Made by a program: the position numbers and the translations under genes. A model generated the notes under the pieces. It saw nothing but the letters and a program-made list of their open reading frames with translations. It did not search any database and was not told the origin of the DNA. 64,000 nt of DNA from Gracilariopsis chorda (lineage: Eukaryota > Rhodophyta > Florideophyceae > Gracilariales > Gracilariaceae): NCBI GenBank assembly GCA_003194525.1, contig NBIV01000112.1, forward strand, positions 1-64,000, written 5' to 3'. Position 1 is the stretch's first letter, and every line of letters starts with the position of its first letter. Shown piece after piece: positions 45,147 through 54,919 of this stretch.

Positions 45147-45768
45147 TGATGGTATGTCGTGCCGGCGTCAATCGTTGAACGTCTGGACGCAATATCAAAG
45201 GTAGCATAGAACGTAAGTCAAACCCGATACCTCGAAACGAAAAAACACTCGAGCGTACTGCGTCCGGGCACAAGTCGAGGGACCAGAATAAAATCCTGGA
45301 CGCGGTTACCTGTCCAGACAAAAAGTCTGTACACTCTTTTTCGGGGAACGGAAAACGTCCGGGAGGAAATGCTTTCACAGTCCAGTTCTCCGGGTGGTCG
45401 CGCAACCGGCAAGGTATTGGGCACACCGCTCTGAGTCCCCTCTGCCTTAGCGCACTCGCGCTCAAAGTTGGCAGAGTATTTATTAGCTGTGTTAGCAGCT
45501 GCAACCCGATTTTCTACACAGGTAAATCAAATCAGAACTGTGTTCTGTGAATTATAGGCACAACGTGGCCTCATAATTCAAGGTCCCACCTATCAAAGAT
45601 AGATATAGATTAGTCTCAGCGAAGTGTCCGCGGGACCTGCTAAACCAAGTCCGCACATCCGCCACCAGACTAATCTCCTGATCTCATCAACTGGATTGAA
45701 CGCCAGCGGGCCTTCTCCGGTACATACGTAGCGTCCCTCTACGCAGAGATCGGTGGAGCCTTACATCA
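45147..45768 (-). repeat. 3' LTR of E6
   Basis: 622 bp, plus-strand reading TGATGGTATG to CCTTACATCA, preceded by GTGCT. Confidence 0.95.
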
Positions 45769-45820
45769 TTGCTCCAAGAACCTATCTGCGAAAGCAGGAT
45801 TTGGTTCTGTTTGGAAGAGG

Positions 45821-48400
45821 TTACACCGACGCTGCAACGCGCTGTTGGCGACGGGTTCCAGCCTTCCGTATCTCTTCGAGGAACTCTTTCACGAGAGTAG
45901 GAACGTCTTCCTGCATCAGCTCGAGAGATACCCAATCGTTTTCGGTTTCGTCGAAACCTTTCCAGCTTGTCAAAAGCTGCACAGTTCCGTCGCGGACCTT
46001 TATGTCCTGGAACTCTTTGACCACCAGGAGCTCATTCTCCTGGTACGCCAGTTGGTTGCGGACCTCTTCCGTTATCTCGAAGTCCTTGTTTCTGAAAAAC
46101 TTGAGGCGGCGTCCATGGACCTCACTGCGCGCTCCCGTCAGTAGGTCCTCGACCTCGAAGATGTATTCCGTCAGACACGCAGTTACGCGGTACGGTCCTC
46201 TCCAGCGGACCGACGGCTTGCGTCCACGATCCTTGCGGTAGACTCCACGAAGTACGTAGTCTCCTTCTGTGAAGTTGATGGGGCGAACGTTAGTGCGGTT
46301 GTTGTGTCTGCGAACTTCGTCCTCGCGTTTCTTTGATGTTGTCCGAACCACATCACGGTGCATGTCGTCCAATGCGCTGTGCAAATCCTCAATAGTCATC
46401 AACTGCTTGGCCCTAATCTCTTCTATGGTCTTGATCAGAATTTTGTTCTGGACACTGGATTTGACGGATAAAAGGGGATTGTTCTGAGGTAGACCCGTGA
46501 ACACATTTAACGGACAGCGATTACCGAGCCGAGTTAAAGGAGAATTGTTGAGCACAGATTGTACCAGCGGTACGACCGACGGCCATGAACGTTGTGGGAG
46601 TTGGAACTCGGACAGTAGTGCCCGCATCGCTCGAAGTAGCTCGCGGCAAACGACCTCTACTGTTCCGTTGCTCCATGGGCAATAGGCCAGCGTGAAATGG
46701 TGCGAACCGTTGGTTTGTTCACGGAGAGCGCGGACGACTTCATTCTTGAAATGCGTGCCCCTGTCAGAGACCCACTGTACCACGGTGCCAAATGACGCAA
46801 ACCATGACAATAGCGCATTTGCTGTGGATACAGCATCGGCTTCGGTGGTTGGCACGAGCCAAACGTACCCGCTGAAGTCGTCCTTGATGACGAGCACGTA
46901 ACAGAATTCATCTTCGCCTTTTGAAATGTAGCAGTAGTCGAAGTGAATCATCTCATTGGGTTTCCCGGCGTGGAGAGCGTGGCCGAGCGGTCTCGGGACG
47001 GTTTCTCCAGTTTCGGTTGCGAGACAATGTAGGCAAGAGCGAACAAAGGTTTCCACATCCTTCGTAATGGAGGTCCACCAGAAGTGAGCTTTCACGGTAG
47101 TCAGCGTCGTACGCCAACCTCTGTGTCCTCCTAATCCAGTGTGAGCCGCGATCAATATACGTAGCTGCAGCAACTGATCTTCTTCCGGAATCCAAACAAC
47201 ACCGTTCTCGTTGACCAGAATTTCGTTCTGTTCAGAAAAAGATTTGCGTGCACTTTCCTTGTGCTTGCGTTGAGATTTCTTGATATCTTCAGGCCTTGGC
47301 CAATCGAGTTTCGGATCCAAATGCGGCGAAACTGGCGCCAGCATGAGTGAATTCAACCTGCGAAACCTGGCAACGCGGACGGTCGACTTTCCTTGCACTG
47401 CCCATCGAGTTAACATATCAGCCCACACATTCCGTTCACCAGCTAGATGCTCAATGACGTACCTGAACGCGCTGAGCTTTACCGCCCATCTCATCAGTTT
47501 GCAAGCGGTATGTCTGGCCATACCCGGATTCTGACCGTACGGGTCGAAAAGGTAGACCAGGTTGGCGTGGTCGGTAAAGATGGCTACTGTTCTGCCCATG
47601 ATGATGTAGTCTAGCCGACACATGGCTTCGACAACAGGGAACGCTTCTTTTTCCGGCACACTCCAGCTGCGTGCAGGACCAGTGAAGGCGCCTGAGAGGA
47701 ATGAGAGAGGCTCGTGGTCCTGCTTCTCTACTTCCTTCTTGATATCTTCCCGAGATACCTGAGTAAGAATGGCTGACCAATGTGTCTCCGAGGCATCTGT
47801 GAATAAGCACAGACAACTATTCTGCTTCGGGTGGGCAAGTTCCGTGGAGCGAGCTAATCTTTGCTTGATGATAGCGAAAGCAGAATCATGTTCTGCACCC
47901 CATAGGCTTGCGAGAGGGATCTTGGACACCTTGCGTTTCGTTCGTCCTCCTGCCTGCTGGTAAACGGATTCCATCAGTTCATGTAGCGGTGCTACAATAT
48001 TGGCATAGGAAGGGATAGATGTGCGCATCCAGTTTGTAGCGCAAAGAAACTGTTGGAGATCACCTCCCAATGTTGGCGTGCGCATCTGGATAAGAGCATC
48101 CAGTTGGCGCGGATCGAAACGTACACCAGAGGCAGAGATGGTGCGTCCGCAGAACTTCGCCTCCTTCAGGAAGAGTTGAGATTTCTCGGCATGAATCTTG
48201 AATCCGTACTTTTCACAGACGGCGAAGAAAGCTTCCAAAACATCAAGGAGCTCTTCTTCGGAAATAGCATGAAGGAGAAAATCATCAAGCCATTGGAGGA
48301 AACGCTTGACCTTTTCTTGAAAAAGCAGAATGAGTGACTGCTTGATAGTGGTTTCCTGCATCCGTGCTGCCCTGCAACAGACGCGTTGAAGAGTAGACAC
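45821..48400 (-). CDS. pol: E6 RT (catalytic box), RNase H, integrase and chromodomain
   Basis: Overlaps the first ORF by 116 bases; the real junction is near 48318. It has the RT catalytic box as FLQWLDDFLLHA (Trp-Leu-Asp-Asp where most gypsy elements have Tyr-x-Asp-Asp). RNase H: CLFTDASETHWSAILTQ and VPEKEAFPVVEAMCRL, with IFTDHANLVYLF. Integrase: HTGLGGH then CLHC finger, core FDYCYISK, VSDRGTHFKN and WSNGTVEVVCREL carry D, D and E. The C-terminus has a chromodomain (VVKEFQDIKVRDG, LLTSWKGF, NDWVSLELM). Ends at 45821, 52 bases before the LTR. Confidence 0.92.
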   Translation of the reverse strand: MSTLQRVCCRAARMQETTIKQSLILLFQEKVKRFLQWLDDFLLHAISEEELLDVLEAFFAVCEKYGFKIHAEKSQLFLKEAKFCGRTISASGVRFDPRQLDALIQMRTPTLGGDLQQFLCATNWMRTSIPSYANIVAPLHELMESVYQQAGGRTKRKVSKIPLASLWGAEHDSAFAIIKQRLARSTELAHPKQNSCLCLFTDASETHWSAILTQVSREDIKKEVEKQDHEPLSFLSGAFTGPARSWSVPEKEAFPVVEAMCRLDYIIMGRTVAIFTDHANLVYLFDPYGQNPGMARHTACKLMRWAVKLSAFRYVIEHLAGERNVWADMLTRWAVQGKSTVRVARFRRLNSLMLAPVSPHLDPKLDWPRPEDIKKSQRKHKESARKSFSEQNEILVNENGVVWIPEEDQLLQLRILIAAHTGLGGHRGWRTTLTTVKAHFWWTSITKDVETFVRSCLHCLATETGETVPRPLGHALHAGKPNEMIHFDYCYISKGEDEFCYVLVIKDDFSGYVWLVPTTEADAVSTANALLSWFASFGTVVQWVSDRGTHFKNEVVRALREQTNGSHHFTLAYCPWSNGTVEVVCRELLRAMRALLSEFQLPQRSWPSVVPLVQSVLNNSPLTRLGNRCPLNVFTGLPQNNPLLSVKSSVQNKILIKTIEEIRAKQLMTIEDLHSALDDMHRDVVRTTSKKREDEVRRHNNRTNVRPINFTEGDYVLRGVYRKDRGRKPSVRWRGPYRVTACLTEYIFEVEDLLTGARSEVHGRRLKFFRNKDFEITEEVRNQLAYQENELLVVKEFQDIKVRDGTVQLLTSWKGFDETENDWVSLELMQEDVPTLVKEFLEEIRKAGTRRQQRVAASV

Positions 48401-50432
48401 CCAGCGGGGTCTGTATTGACATCATCTCTTGGGATTCGGTGGCAATCGGGATCTGCCAGTAGGCATGTGCCATGTCAACTTTAGCGAAGCATGTGCTACC
48501 CTGTACGGTTTGGAGCTGTGACTCCAGATGAGGCATAGCCGAAACTATTGGCTCCGTTTGAGAATTCGGTCCTCTCAAGTCCACAGTGAATCGAAACCCT
48601 TCGCTGCCCGGCTTAGGCACAGCTAAGGCAGGGCTCGCCCAACGGGCTGTCGGATTCTTGAAAACAGCGCCAACCTTCTCGAGTTTACGAATGGTGCTTG
48701 CGATGAAAGCTGTCTGCGGCGGAGCGTATCTTCGCTGAGGTGAGCGGAAAGGAGCGGCGTTTGCCTTGGGTAAGATGGTGAGAGGTGTCACCTTGGCTGG
48801 AGGATCAGGACCAAGTTGGATACGGAAAACTTTCCTGTACCGATTCAAAGATGTCGAAAGCATGGCACAGCCTTTCTCGGACATCCCATTCTCTTTCGCT
48901 TCCTTTAGCATTCTATTGAAAGCTTTGTCGATGTCTTCCTTCTTGTCGACACCGATGTTTGCACCTGCAGCCTCTGGCAAATCAATGGGATCATCATCGA
49001 CTGAATTGTATCGCATTCCGTTGTATGCAGCTCGCGCTATCTTCACCTCCGATCCATCGAGTTCGTCGAAACTTTTTCCGTGCAGCGTCTGTCCGACGTT
49101 CTCAAGGTGGGACTTCAGGTTAAAACCCATCTTCTTCAGCAACGGGCGTCCCAGCAGGACCTCGTCCATGGCTTGGTCGACAACCAGGAAAGGAATATGG
49201 TGAATTCGAATCGGCAAATTTGTATTTGGAAGCATTATGGTCACAGATAGCTTCACTCTGCGTGAGGCCGTGAACGTGATCGGGTTTTCGTGGGACCCAC
49301 GGATTGCGGGGCAAAGTGATACCTTCTCAGGAAGTGCTTCGTACTGTAGATCCGGGACGGCAGCAATCAACTTCTCGAACTGGACGAGAGACAGTGCACT
49401 TTCGTCAGAGCCGTAGTCGCCTAAGGCCACAAATGGTACTGAGTCCTCAATCATTACCTTGTAACGACCCTCTTCTTCATCGGTATGATCTTCACCTTGT
49501 GCACGGACGCTTTTGAAACGGGCAGGACTCGGCTTCCTCTTTCCAGCGCGGTACTCGTCGAGCAACTCCTTCTTCCGTTCCTCACTCGAGTTTGGACACT
49601 CCATGACCCGGTGAATACCGTCACAGTCCGGGTTGAGACAAGGCTTGTCCCAGGTGGAGCGAGACTTGTCGCTAGCCCTGGCCTTCGGATAGTTTTGGCG
49701 TGGATTTGGAGTGGTTTTCTGCTTCCTTCTGGGACCAGAATATTTTTCTGTTCCCTCAGCATCGAAAACACGCTTGCCTTTGCGTGGTGTACGCTTGTTC
49801 AACCTGCCGCGGGCAATTTCACCCTGAGCTACCTCAACCGCTATGGCACTGACACGAGTCTGGAAGAAGGACAAGCTAGACTTCTGTTCACCAGTCCAAC
49901 AGTCCCTAGCGGAGCGGATGCGTTCGCGAAGCTCTGGCGGTTCGAGCTTCTGCACGAGTTTCCAAATGAGGGACTTGCAAGTCTCCTTGTCATCGATTAC
50001 TTCAGAAGCGTTGTTTTTGTCGAGGGCGCTCACGATTTTGACGATGAAACTTAGCGCGGCTCCACTGGGGTCTTGCTTGTTCACCTCATACTTGACGGTC
50101 TCTAGGGCAGAGCGCACGCGTTCAGTCAAATCCTCCGGAGCGGTTTCTAGTCTGGTATCAAACCAGGCCTTCACACTTGTGTCAGTAGACTGGCCGGCGT
50201 TAGATGCGCCCTCGATTTGCCGAAGTAGACACAGGCTCTGCAGTAGCACAGGGTCGAGGCACTGTCGAATGGTTGCAGGAACAATCTGGCGAGAGGCATC
50301 GCGTGTGCGATTAAGATCGTTGACTTTTTCCTTGTACGCAGTGTACTCAATGTCAAATTTGATAAGGTCGGGCTGTGTGACATCCTTCAGAACAGGAGCA
50401 TTTAGTGTTGATACAACTCCGAACGAAGACAT
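48285..50432 (-). CDS. gag-pol: E6 Gag-protease-RT (first part of the gag-pol polyprotein)
   Basis: ATG at 50432, 715 residues. Gag is helical (about residues 1-225) followed by a basic patch and a Cys/His cluster CLNPDCDGIHRVMEC (CX4CX3HX4C), a variant knuckle. The protease shows VALGDYGSDESALS (Asp-Tyr-Gly) and DEVLLGRPLLKKMGF. RT begins ARWASPALAVPKPG, FRFTVDLRGPN and CFAKVDMAHAYWQIP with the first catalytic Asp. After LLQGSTDAGNHYQ the frame passes an extra T in a T-run (plus strand AAAAA near 48318) and stops at 48285. Removing one base would restore the frame into the next ORF, so this may be a sequencing or assembly error, a true mutation, or a recoding site. Confidence 0.9.
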   Translation of the reverse strand: MSSFGVVSTLNAPVLKDVTQPDLIKFDIEYTAYKEKVNDLNRTRDASRQIVPATIRQCLDPVLLQSLCLLRQIEGASNAGQSTDTSVKAWFDTRLETAPEDLTERVRSALETVKYEVNKQDPSGAALSFIVKIVSALDKNNASEVIDDKETCKSLIWKLVQKLEPPELRERIRSARDCWTGEQKSSLSFFQTRVSAIAVEVAQGEIARGRLNKRTPRKGKRVFDAEGTEKYSGPRRKQKTTPNPRQNYPKARASDKSRSTWDKPCLNPDCDGIHRVMECPNSSEERKKELLDEYRAGKRKPSPARFKSVRAQGEDHTDEEEGRYKVMIEDSVPFVALGDYGSDESALSLVQFEKLIAAVPDLQYEALPEKVSLCPAIRGSHENPITFTASRRVKLSVTIMLPNTNLPIRIHHIPFLVVDQAMDEVLLGRPLLKKMGFNLKSHLENVGQTLHGKSFDELDGSEVKIARAAYNGMRYNSVDDDPIDLPEAAGANIGVDKKEDIDKAFNRMLKEAKENGMSEKGCAMLSTSLNRYRKVFRIQLGPDPPAKVTPLTILPKANAAPFRSPQRRYAPPQTAFIASTIRKLEKVGAVFKNPTARWASPALAVPKPGSEGFRFTVDLRGPNSQTEPIVSAMPHLESQLQTVQGSTCFAKVDMAHAYWQIPIATESQEMMSIQTPLGVYSSTRLLQGSTDAGNHYQAVTHSAFSRKGQAFPPMA

Positions 50433-50509
50433 TGCACCTGTGGTTGGTCACTCACGCTCTTAGATATCAGCACGGCACCGACAAAATACTCTTTAGAGCC
50501 AAAGCGCTT

Positions 50510-51132
50510 TGATGGTATGTCGTGCCGGCGTCAATCGTTGAACGTCTGGACGCAATATCAAAGGTAGCATAGAACGTAAGTCAAACCCGATACCTCGAAA
50601 CGAAAAAAACACTCGAGCGTACTGCGTCCGGGCACAAGTCGAGGGACCAGAATAAAATCCTGGACGCGGTTACCTGTCCAGACAAAAAGTCTGTACACTC
50701 TTTTTCGGGGAACGGAAAACGTCCGGGAGGAAATGCTTTCACAGTCCAGTTCTCCGGGTGGTCGCGCAACCGGCAAGGTATTGGGCACACCGCTCTGGGT
50801 CCCCTCTGCCTTAGCGCACTCGCGCTCAAAGTTGGCAGAGTATTTATTAGCTGTGTTAGCAGCTGCAACCCGATTTTCTACACAGGTAAATCAAATCAGA
50901 ACTGTGTTCTGTGAATTATAGGCACAACGTGGCCTCATAATTCAAGGTCCCACCTATCAAAGATAGATATAGATTAGTCTCAGCGAAGTGTCCGCGGGAC
51001 CTGCTAAACCAAGTCCGCACATCCGCCACCAGACTAATCTCCTGATCTCATCAACTGGATTGAACGCCAGCGGGCCTTCTCCGGTACATACGTAGCGTCC
51101 CTCTACGCAGAGATCGGTGAAGCCTTACATCA
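50510..51132 (-). repeat. 5' LTR of E6
   Basis: 623 bp, near-identical partner of 45147-45768 (one A-run longer by one base, two visible substitutions), followed by GTGCT. The leader after it on the minus strand is AAGCGCTTTGGCTC; a primer site is not clear (the first TGG is eight bases in). Confidence 0.95.
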
Positions 51133-51137
51133 GTGCT

Positions 51138-51728
51138 CAGAAACACTGTGTTTGTAACCCCAACCAATTCATAGACCTTGGCGGGTCAGCTGCTCGAGTA
51201 AGCTATTTCGGAGTACGTCGCAAGTGCGAGTGGAGAGAGTAGTTGGGATACTGAATGCGCTCTGAGGCGAGGACAAAAAAAGCGGGCACAAAGTCCCCCT
51301 CTAGCGGTTGCCTCTGGACGAAGGACGTCCAAGGACCGCTCGGGCAAAGCTTATTCGAGCAGCGCGAGCTCCTGGAGATCAGTAGCCGGCAAAGGTGCTG
51401 TGCGCAGCCAGCAATGCAAGGCCATGCACAACGGCTTTGCACATCGAGAGCAGAGTGTTCTGTCACGTGACCTGCTTGTCGTGGACCAGAAGAAATTCTG
51501 TTTAAACATGGAGGGTGAATGTCTACGCGCCGCGATCGCGAATGCAGTGCATGCTCTCTCAGGGTCGGCTGCTGCAAGTTCCATTCTCAATTGTGGACCG
51601 ATAGCATTGAATCCACTGACAGCACAAATGGAAGCGAGGATGGGGATGCCTATACAGATCGTAGCCTTTCGGCGATCAACGAGCCTCTATTCGTCGAAGC
51701 CGCCGCCGCGAGAATCTTCGCCCCTCCG
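51138..51728. other. Interval between E6 and the right 270-bp repeat
   Basis: Overlapping short ORFs on both strands (51203-51590, 51400-51771) without recognisable domains. Continuous with 44443-45141 before E6 inserted. Confidence 0.4.
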
Positions 51729-51998
51729 CCGGCGGTGGCGGAGTGTGGTGAGTGAAACTAGGACGGCGTAGAGGTGCGCAGCGGTGAAGAGTGCTCTTGT
51801 GCGCAGTGGAGGGAGCTAGCGTTGTTTTCGAGCGCGATGCCGAGGCCCTAGCAGCTGTCCACTGAGGCAATTCGAGAGTGAGCACCAAGGAAGGGGTCGC
51901 CTTCTGCTGACCTCTTCCGTCGTCTGCGCGGTGGGTCAGCCGACCCTACATTTATTCAAGGCTGATCTCGCCTCTAGTGAGCTCGTAGGATTAAAATA
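51729..51998 (+). repeat. 270-bp direct repeat, right copy
   Basis: Same orientation and length as 44173-44442, starting CCGGCGGTGGCGGAGTG and ending GTAGGATTAAAATA. After the repeat the two loci differ. Confidence 0.8.
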
Positions 51999-52568
51999 AT
52001 GACACGGAGGACGAGAGACAGCTTCTATCGTTACCTCTGCTACTACTTATTCACCAGAAAGGTTTTCCTACGCAAAGGGTTAGCGCGTGAATTGGATTTA
52101 AACGTCCAGGAATTGCATCACATTTTATACCTAGTGAAGGGAACCTTCTAACATTTGCTTTGTTGGAACGACCCCTAGTCTATTTCAAACTATTCGCACG
52201 TTGATAGTGCTGTTCTTGCACTCCATTATAGTCCGCAATTCCTCTTGAGCGTCGGCCGTACTCATAGTTTCCATTTGTGATTTGTTCAGTGATATATGAG
52301 ATGGCGCCATGCCACCCGGCACGGATCCCTTTTCATTCCACCTCACGAATACGCTTCTCTGCGATCCCTTGTTCATTGTACTCATGTGAAAAGCCCCAAA
52401 AGGTCAACAGAAAGAGCCAGAAATAGATATTTAATTCAGCACAGGATTAGGAAGTTGCCTAGAATGCCGCAAAAGTCATTGGAATGGGCCTAAGAATCAA
52501 TCATTGATTCCAGGTTTCGAGAGGCAGATATTGACTGCGCTGCGGTGTCCCGGAGAAAACTGGAAGAA
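51999..52568. other. Gap downstream of the methyltransferase gene
   Basis: One minus-strand ORF, 52185-52385 (66 residues, MAPSHISLNKSQMETM inside), looks mildly coding but is unrecognised. No terminator or poly(A) signal is certain. Confidence 0.35.
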
Positions 52569-54359
52569 CTAGCAATAGACGCCAACGTCATCGGGCAAGG
52601 CGTCTAGAACAGCTCTTTTCCCAAAGGAGATCAGTTGCACCTCCTGTGGGAAATAGTAAGCATCGCCTCGTAAGAACTTGCGAAGGTGCTGTTGCACAGC
52701 TGGGATCTGCATGATTCCTTCATCGGATGTTCTGCTCTGCGTGGTTGTCTCGGAAAAATGTTCCAGCTTGCCACTGTTGTCGGCGTTGAACGAGTTAAAC
52801 ATCGATTCTTGTACTACATAAGCACGGCAGTCCGCTTCGGAACGTGCATCGATTCGTTCTTCGTATACAAGCGTTCGAAGCTTGAATGCAAATCCTAGTT
52901 GACGAAGCACCTGTGTCACATCTTCTGCGCTAGTCATACGGCGTGGACGATGCTCCCTGCTCATTACAGATTCAGTGTACGCCTCCGGCATTGTCAGATA
53001 GAAGGACTTACGCGTGGCAAGCGCGATCATACAGACACCACTCTCACGTAAAGCCATGATCATCTTGCTTAGCACCGCGGCAAGATCCTCAATTGGCACC
53101 GCGTACAGGCCATGCATAGACCATACAACATCGTATGTGCTTTGATCCAGACACGCATCTTGTATCCTTGACACATAACGACTATTCAACTTGAATGGAG
53201 GTGCTACCACGTGCGTTATCTGCTCCACGGATATGTGAGAAATATCCAGCACATCAAGTCCAATCTTAAGACTATTGAATCTGCCGGGCGCGTACATAGA
53301 GAACGCACTCAACCAACGTCCACGGCCACACGCCACATCCAGCAACTTCAAGTCGACTTTTTCATGCGGTACAACGCTCTTCAACAGCTTCCCCCATGCT
53401 ACTTGACGACCAAGCACGCGGTAGTCTTCCACTTTGTCCGTATCATACGCTAGTTTCACAAACTCGGGCATGGGCTTCACAGTAAAAATTCCCACAGGAT
53501 CCTTGAGTACGAAACGCCCGTTTGGTTGCAATGTTGCTTTCTCGCGAAATGCGTTTGCCAAGCAAGCCAACTGTTCAGCAGGCACAGCTCTCAAGTCACG
53601 CTCCACACAGAATGACATGATGTTGAGACCCGTCTTCGAAAGACGCAAACACTCAGACACGTCCAATCCAGCGTCAAGCTCTTGGTAGTGGTACGGTGCT
53701 GCCATGAGTCGCAAGACGTTTTCAACGTCAGTGGAGTTCAAGACTTGCATTTTTTCGTTCGTGAACGGTTGTATGATCTCGCTTATAATATCTGCAATGC
53801 ATGTATGACTGAGGTGAAAAACTAAGATTGCTCCATTTGAACGAGTTAGATAACGTGCCCGCTGCAAGGCGAGAGCGACATTCTCAAAGTAGTATAGGAC
53901 TTGTGCAAAAAGGACAATGTCATAAGTGTTGCCCGTGTCTTCAAAGGACTCGAAGCGATCGTTGTGCACGGTTACGCGGACTGTTGAAGGATCAAAGCGA
54001 GCATGTGCGAAACGTTGGCGCAGTCGCTCACAGTACGTTGGGTTTGGTTCTAGTGCCACATAATGGACGTGCTTCCAAGAGTTGGTGAACCGTTGTGAAA
54101 TCGTTTCGTGCAATTCACGAAGAAAGGAGACATCGATGTCACCTGGTCCGGCTCCGACACTGAGTACTTTGAACGTATCATGAGAGGTGGGTTGCGATTG
54201 TGACAGGAAGCTGGGTGTTTTGAGGCGCAGCCATGAGATGGAATTGGATGTCATTGATGACGCCTCACGCCGTAAATCGTAGAGAGGAACATAGTGCCCT
54301 TCGGAGAGCGGAGGAGCTAGTATAGCTTGCTTCATGCTAGGCTGGTGGGCGGGGTGCAC
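52569..54359 (-). CDS. Two-domain S-adenosylmethionine-dependent methyltransferase
   Basis: An intact, intronless 596-residue ORF, the best candidate host gene in the window. The N-terminal domain has a SAM-binding loop VLSVGAGPGDIDVSFL (about residues 65-80), the acidic end of strand 2 (VALEPNP) and FAQVLYYFENVALALQRA, a pattern I find closest to histamine N-methyltransferase-like proteins. The second domain has its own loop LLDVACGRGRWLSAF (about 340-355), GLDVLDIS, and VVWSMHGLYAVPIEDLAAVL. Two complete SAM folds in one chain suggest stepwise methylation of a small molecule; the substrate is unknown. Tandem glycine/sarcosine-type methyltransferases are an alternative. Met 9 (54335) could be the start instead of Met 1. 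A strong hairpin sequence lies about 80 bases upstream. Confidence 0.85.
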   Translation of the reverse strand: MHPAHQPSMKQAILAPPLSEGHYVPLYDLRREASSMTSNSISWLRLKTPSFLSQSQPTSHDTFKVLSVGAGPGDIDVSFLRELHETISQRFTNSWKHVHYVALEPNPTYCERLRQRFAHARFDPSTVRVTVHNDRFESFEDTGNTYDIVLFAQVLYYFENVALALQRARYLTRSNGAILVFHLSHTCIADIISEIIQPFTNEKMQVLNSTDVENVLRLMAAPYHYQELDAGLDVSECLRLSKTGLNIMSFCVERDLRAVPAEQLACLANAFREKATLQPNGRFVLKDPVGIFTVKPMPEFVKLAYDTDKVEDYRVLGRQVAWGKLLKSVVPHEKVDLKLLDVACGRGRWLSAFSMYAPGRFNSLKIGLDVLDISHISVEQITHVVAPPFKLNSRYVSRIQDACLDQSTYDVVWSMHGLYAVPIEDLAAVLSKMIMALRESGVCMIALATRKSFYLTMPEAYTESVMSREHRPRRMTSAEDVTQVLRQLGFAFKLRTLVYEERIDARSEADCRAYVVQESMFNSFNADNSGKLEHFSETTTQSRTSDEGIMQIPAVQQHLRKFLRGDAYYFPQEVQLISFGKRAVLDALPDDVGVYC

Positions 54360-54441
54360 TCTGACAAGACTGGCTTGTCAAATGACTGCACTTTAATACC
54401 GGGGGTGCGAGCGAGGAGAGACAGATGCAGGCCTTACGCAC

Positions 54442-54509
54442 CTGCATCCGCCTCCCCTCGCTCGCCCTGCGAGAAAAATCGCAGGGCGAGCGAGGGGAGG
54501 CGGATGCAG
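54442..54509. repeat. Perfect 31-bp inverted repeat, 6-base loop
   Basis: Arms 54442-54472 and 54479-54509 are exact reverse complements around GAAAAA. A worn third copy of the arm lies at 54410-54430 and a further inverted pair CGGGGGTGC/GCACCCCCG lies outside (about 54400 and 54528). It is GC-rich and starts 83 bases upstream of the methyltransferase start codon. It could form a cruciform or an RNA hairpin. Confidence 0.93.
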
Positions 54510-54866
54510 TTGCCCTGGCTGTCATAGTGCACCCCCGAAGGGAGGATATGTTAGTACTTGGTAGGTCATGCCGGTTGGGTGTGAGCACCACGATAGAGGT
54601 TTATGCATATGCGCGGTGGGGGGGATCAAAGTTGTTGTAGCTGTGAATAACGCAACTTGAGCCATACGTTGGCACGTGCAGTGCTGTCCACCCGTTACTC
54701 TTTACTGCGCACTGTAAAAGCGCGGCCGCTGGTTCCACCAGCCTCGACTCCCCGGGGGAGAAAAGGAGGCCGCCGATCTCTTCAGTAGCCCGTCTGGAAT
54801 CACGATGCTAAATCGCTTTGCACCGGATACCGTTGTGATGAGGGTCCACTGCAGGCCTTGCTAAGT

Positions 54867-54919
54867 AAGGGTTACGGAAGACGTACTTGTAACGTCCAAG
54901 TACGTCTTCCGTAACCCTT
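54867..54919. repeat. Perfect 23-bp inverted repeat, 7-base loop
   Basis: Arms 54867-54889 and 54897-54919 are exact reverse complements around TAACGTC. The right arm is the first unit of the 37-bp tandem array that follows. Confidence 0.9.

Larger units (their letters stand above)
45147..51132 (-). mobile_element. E6: full-length, young Ty3/gypsy chromodomain element
   Basis: LTRs 45147-45768 (622 bp) and 50510-51132 (623 bp) differ at only about three positions by my count, and a perfect duplication GTGCT flanks the element (45142-45146 and 51133-51137). Minus-strand gag-pol starts at 50432 and runs in one frame except for one extra T near 48318, ending at 45821. The order is gag, protease, RT, RNase H, integrase, chromodomain. 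It is the least damaged autonomous element here. The wording of RT (WLDD) and integrase (GTVEVV) recalls a gypsy lineage I associate with oomycetes. No obvious polypurine tract adjoins the 3' LTR. Confidence 0.96.
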
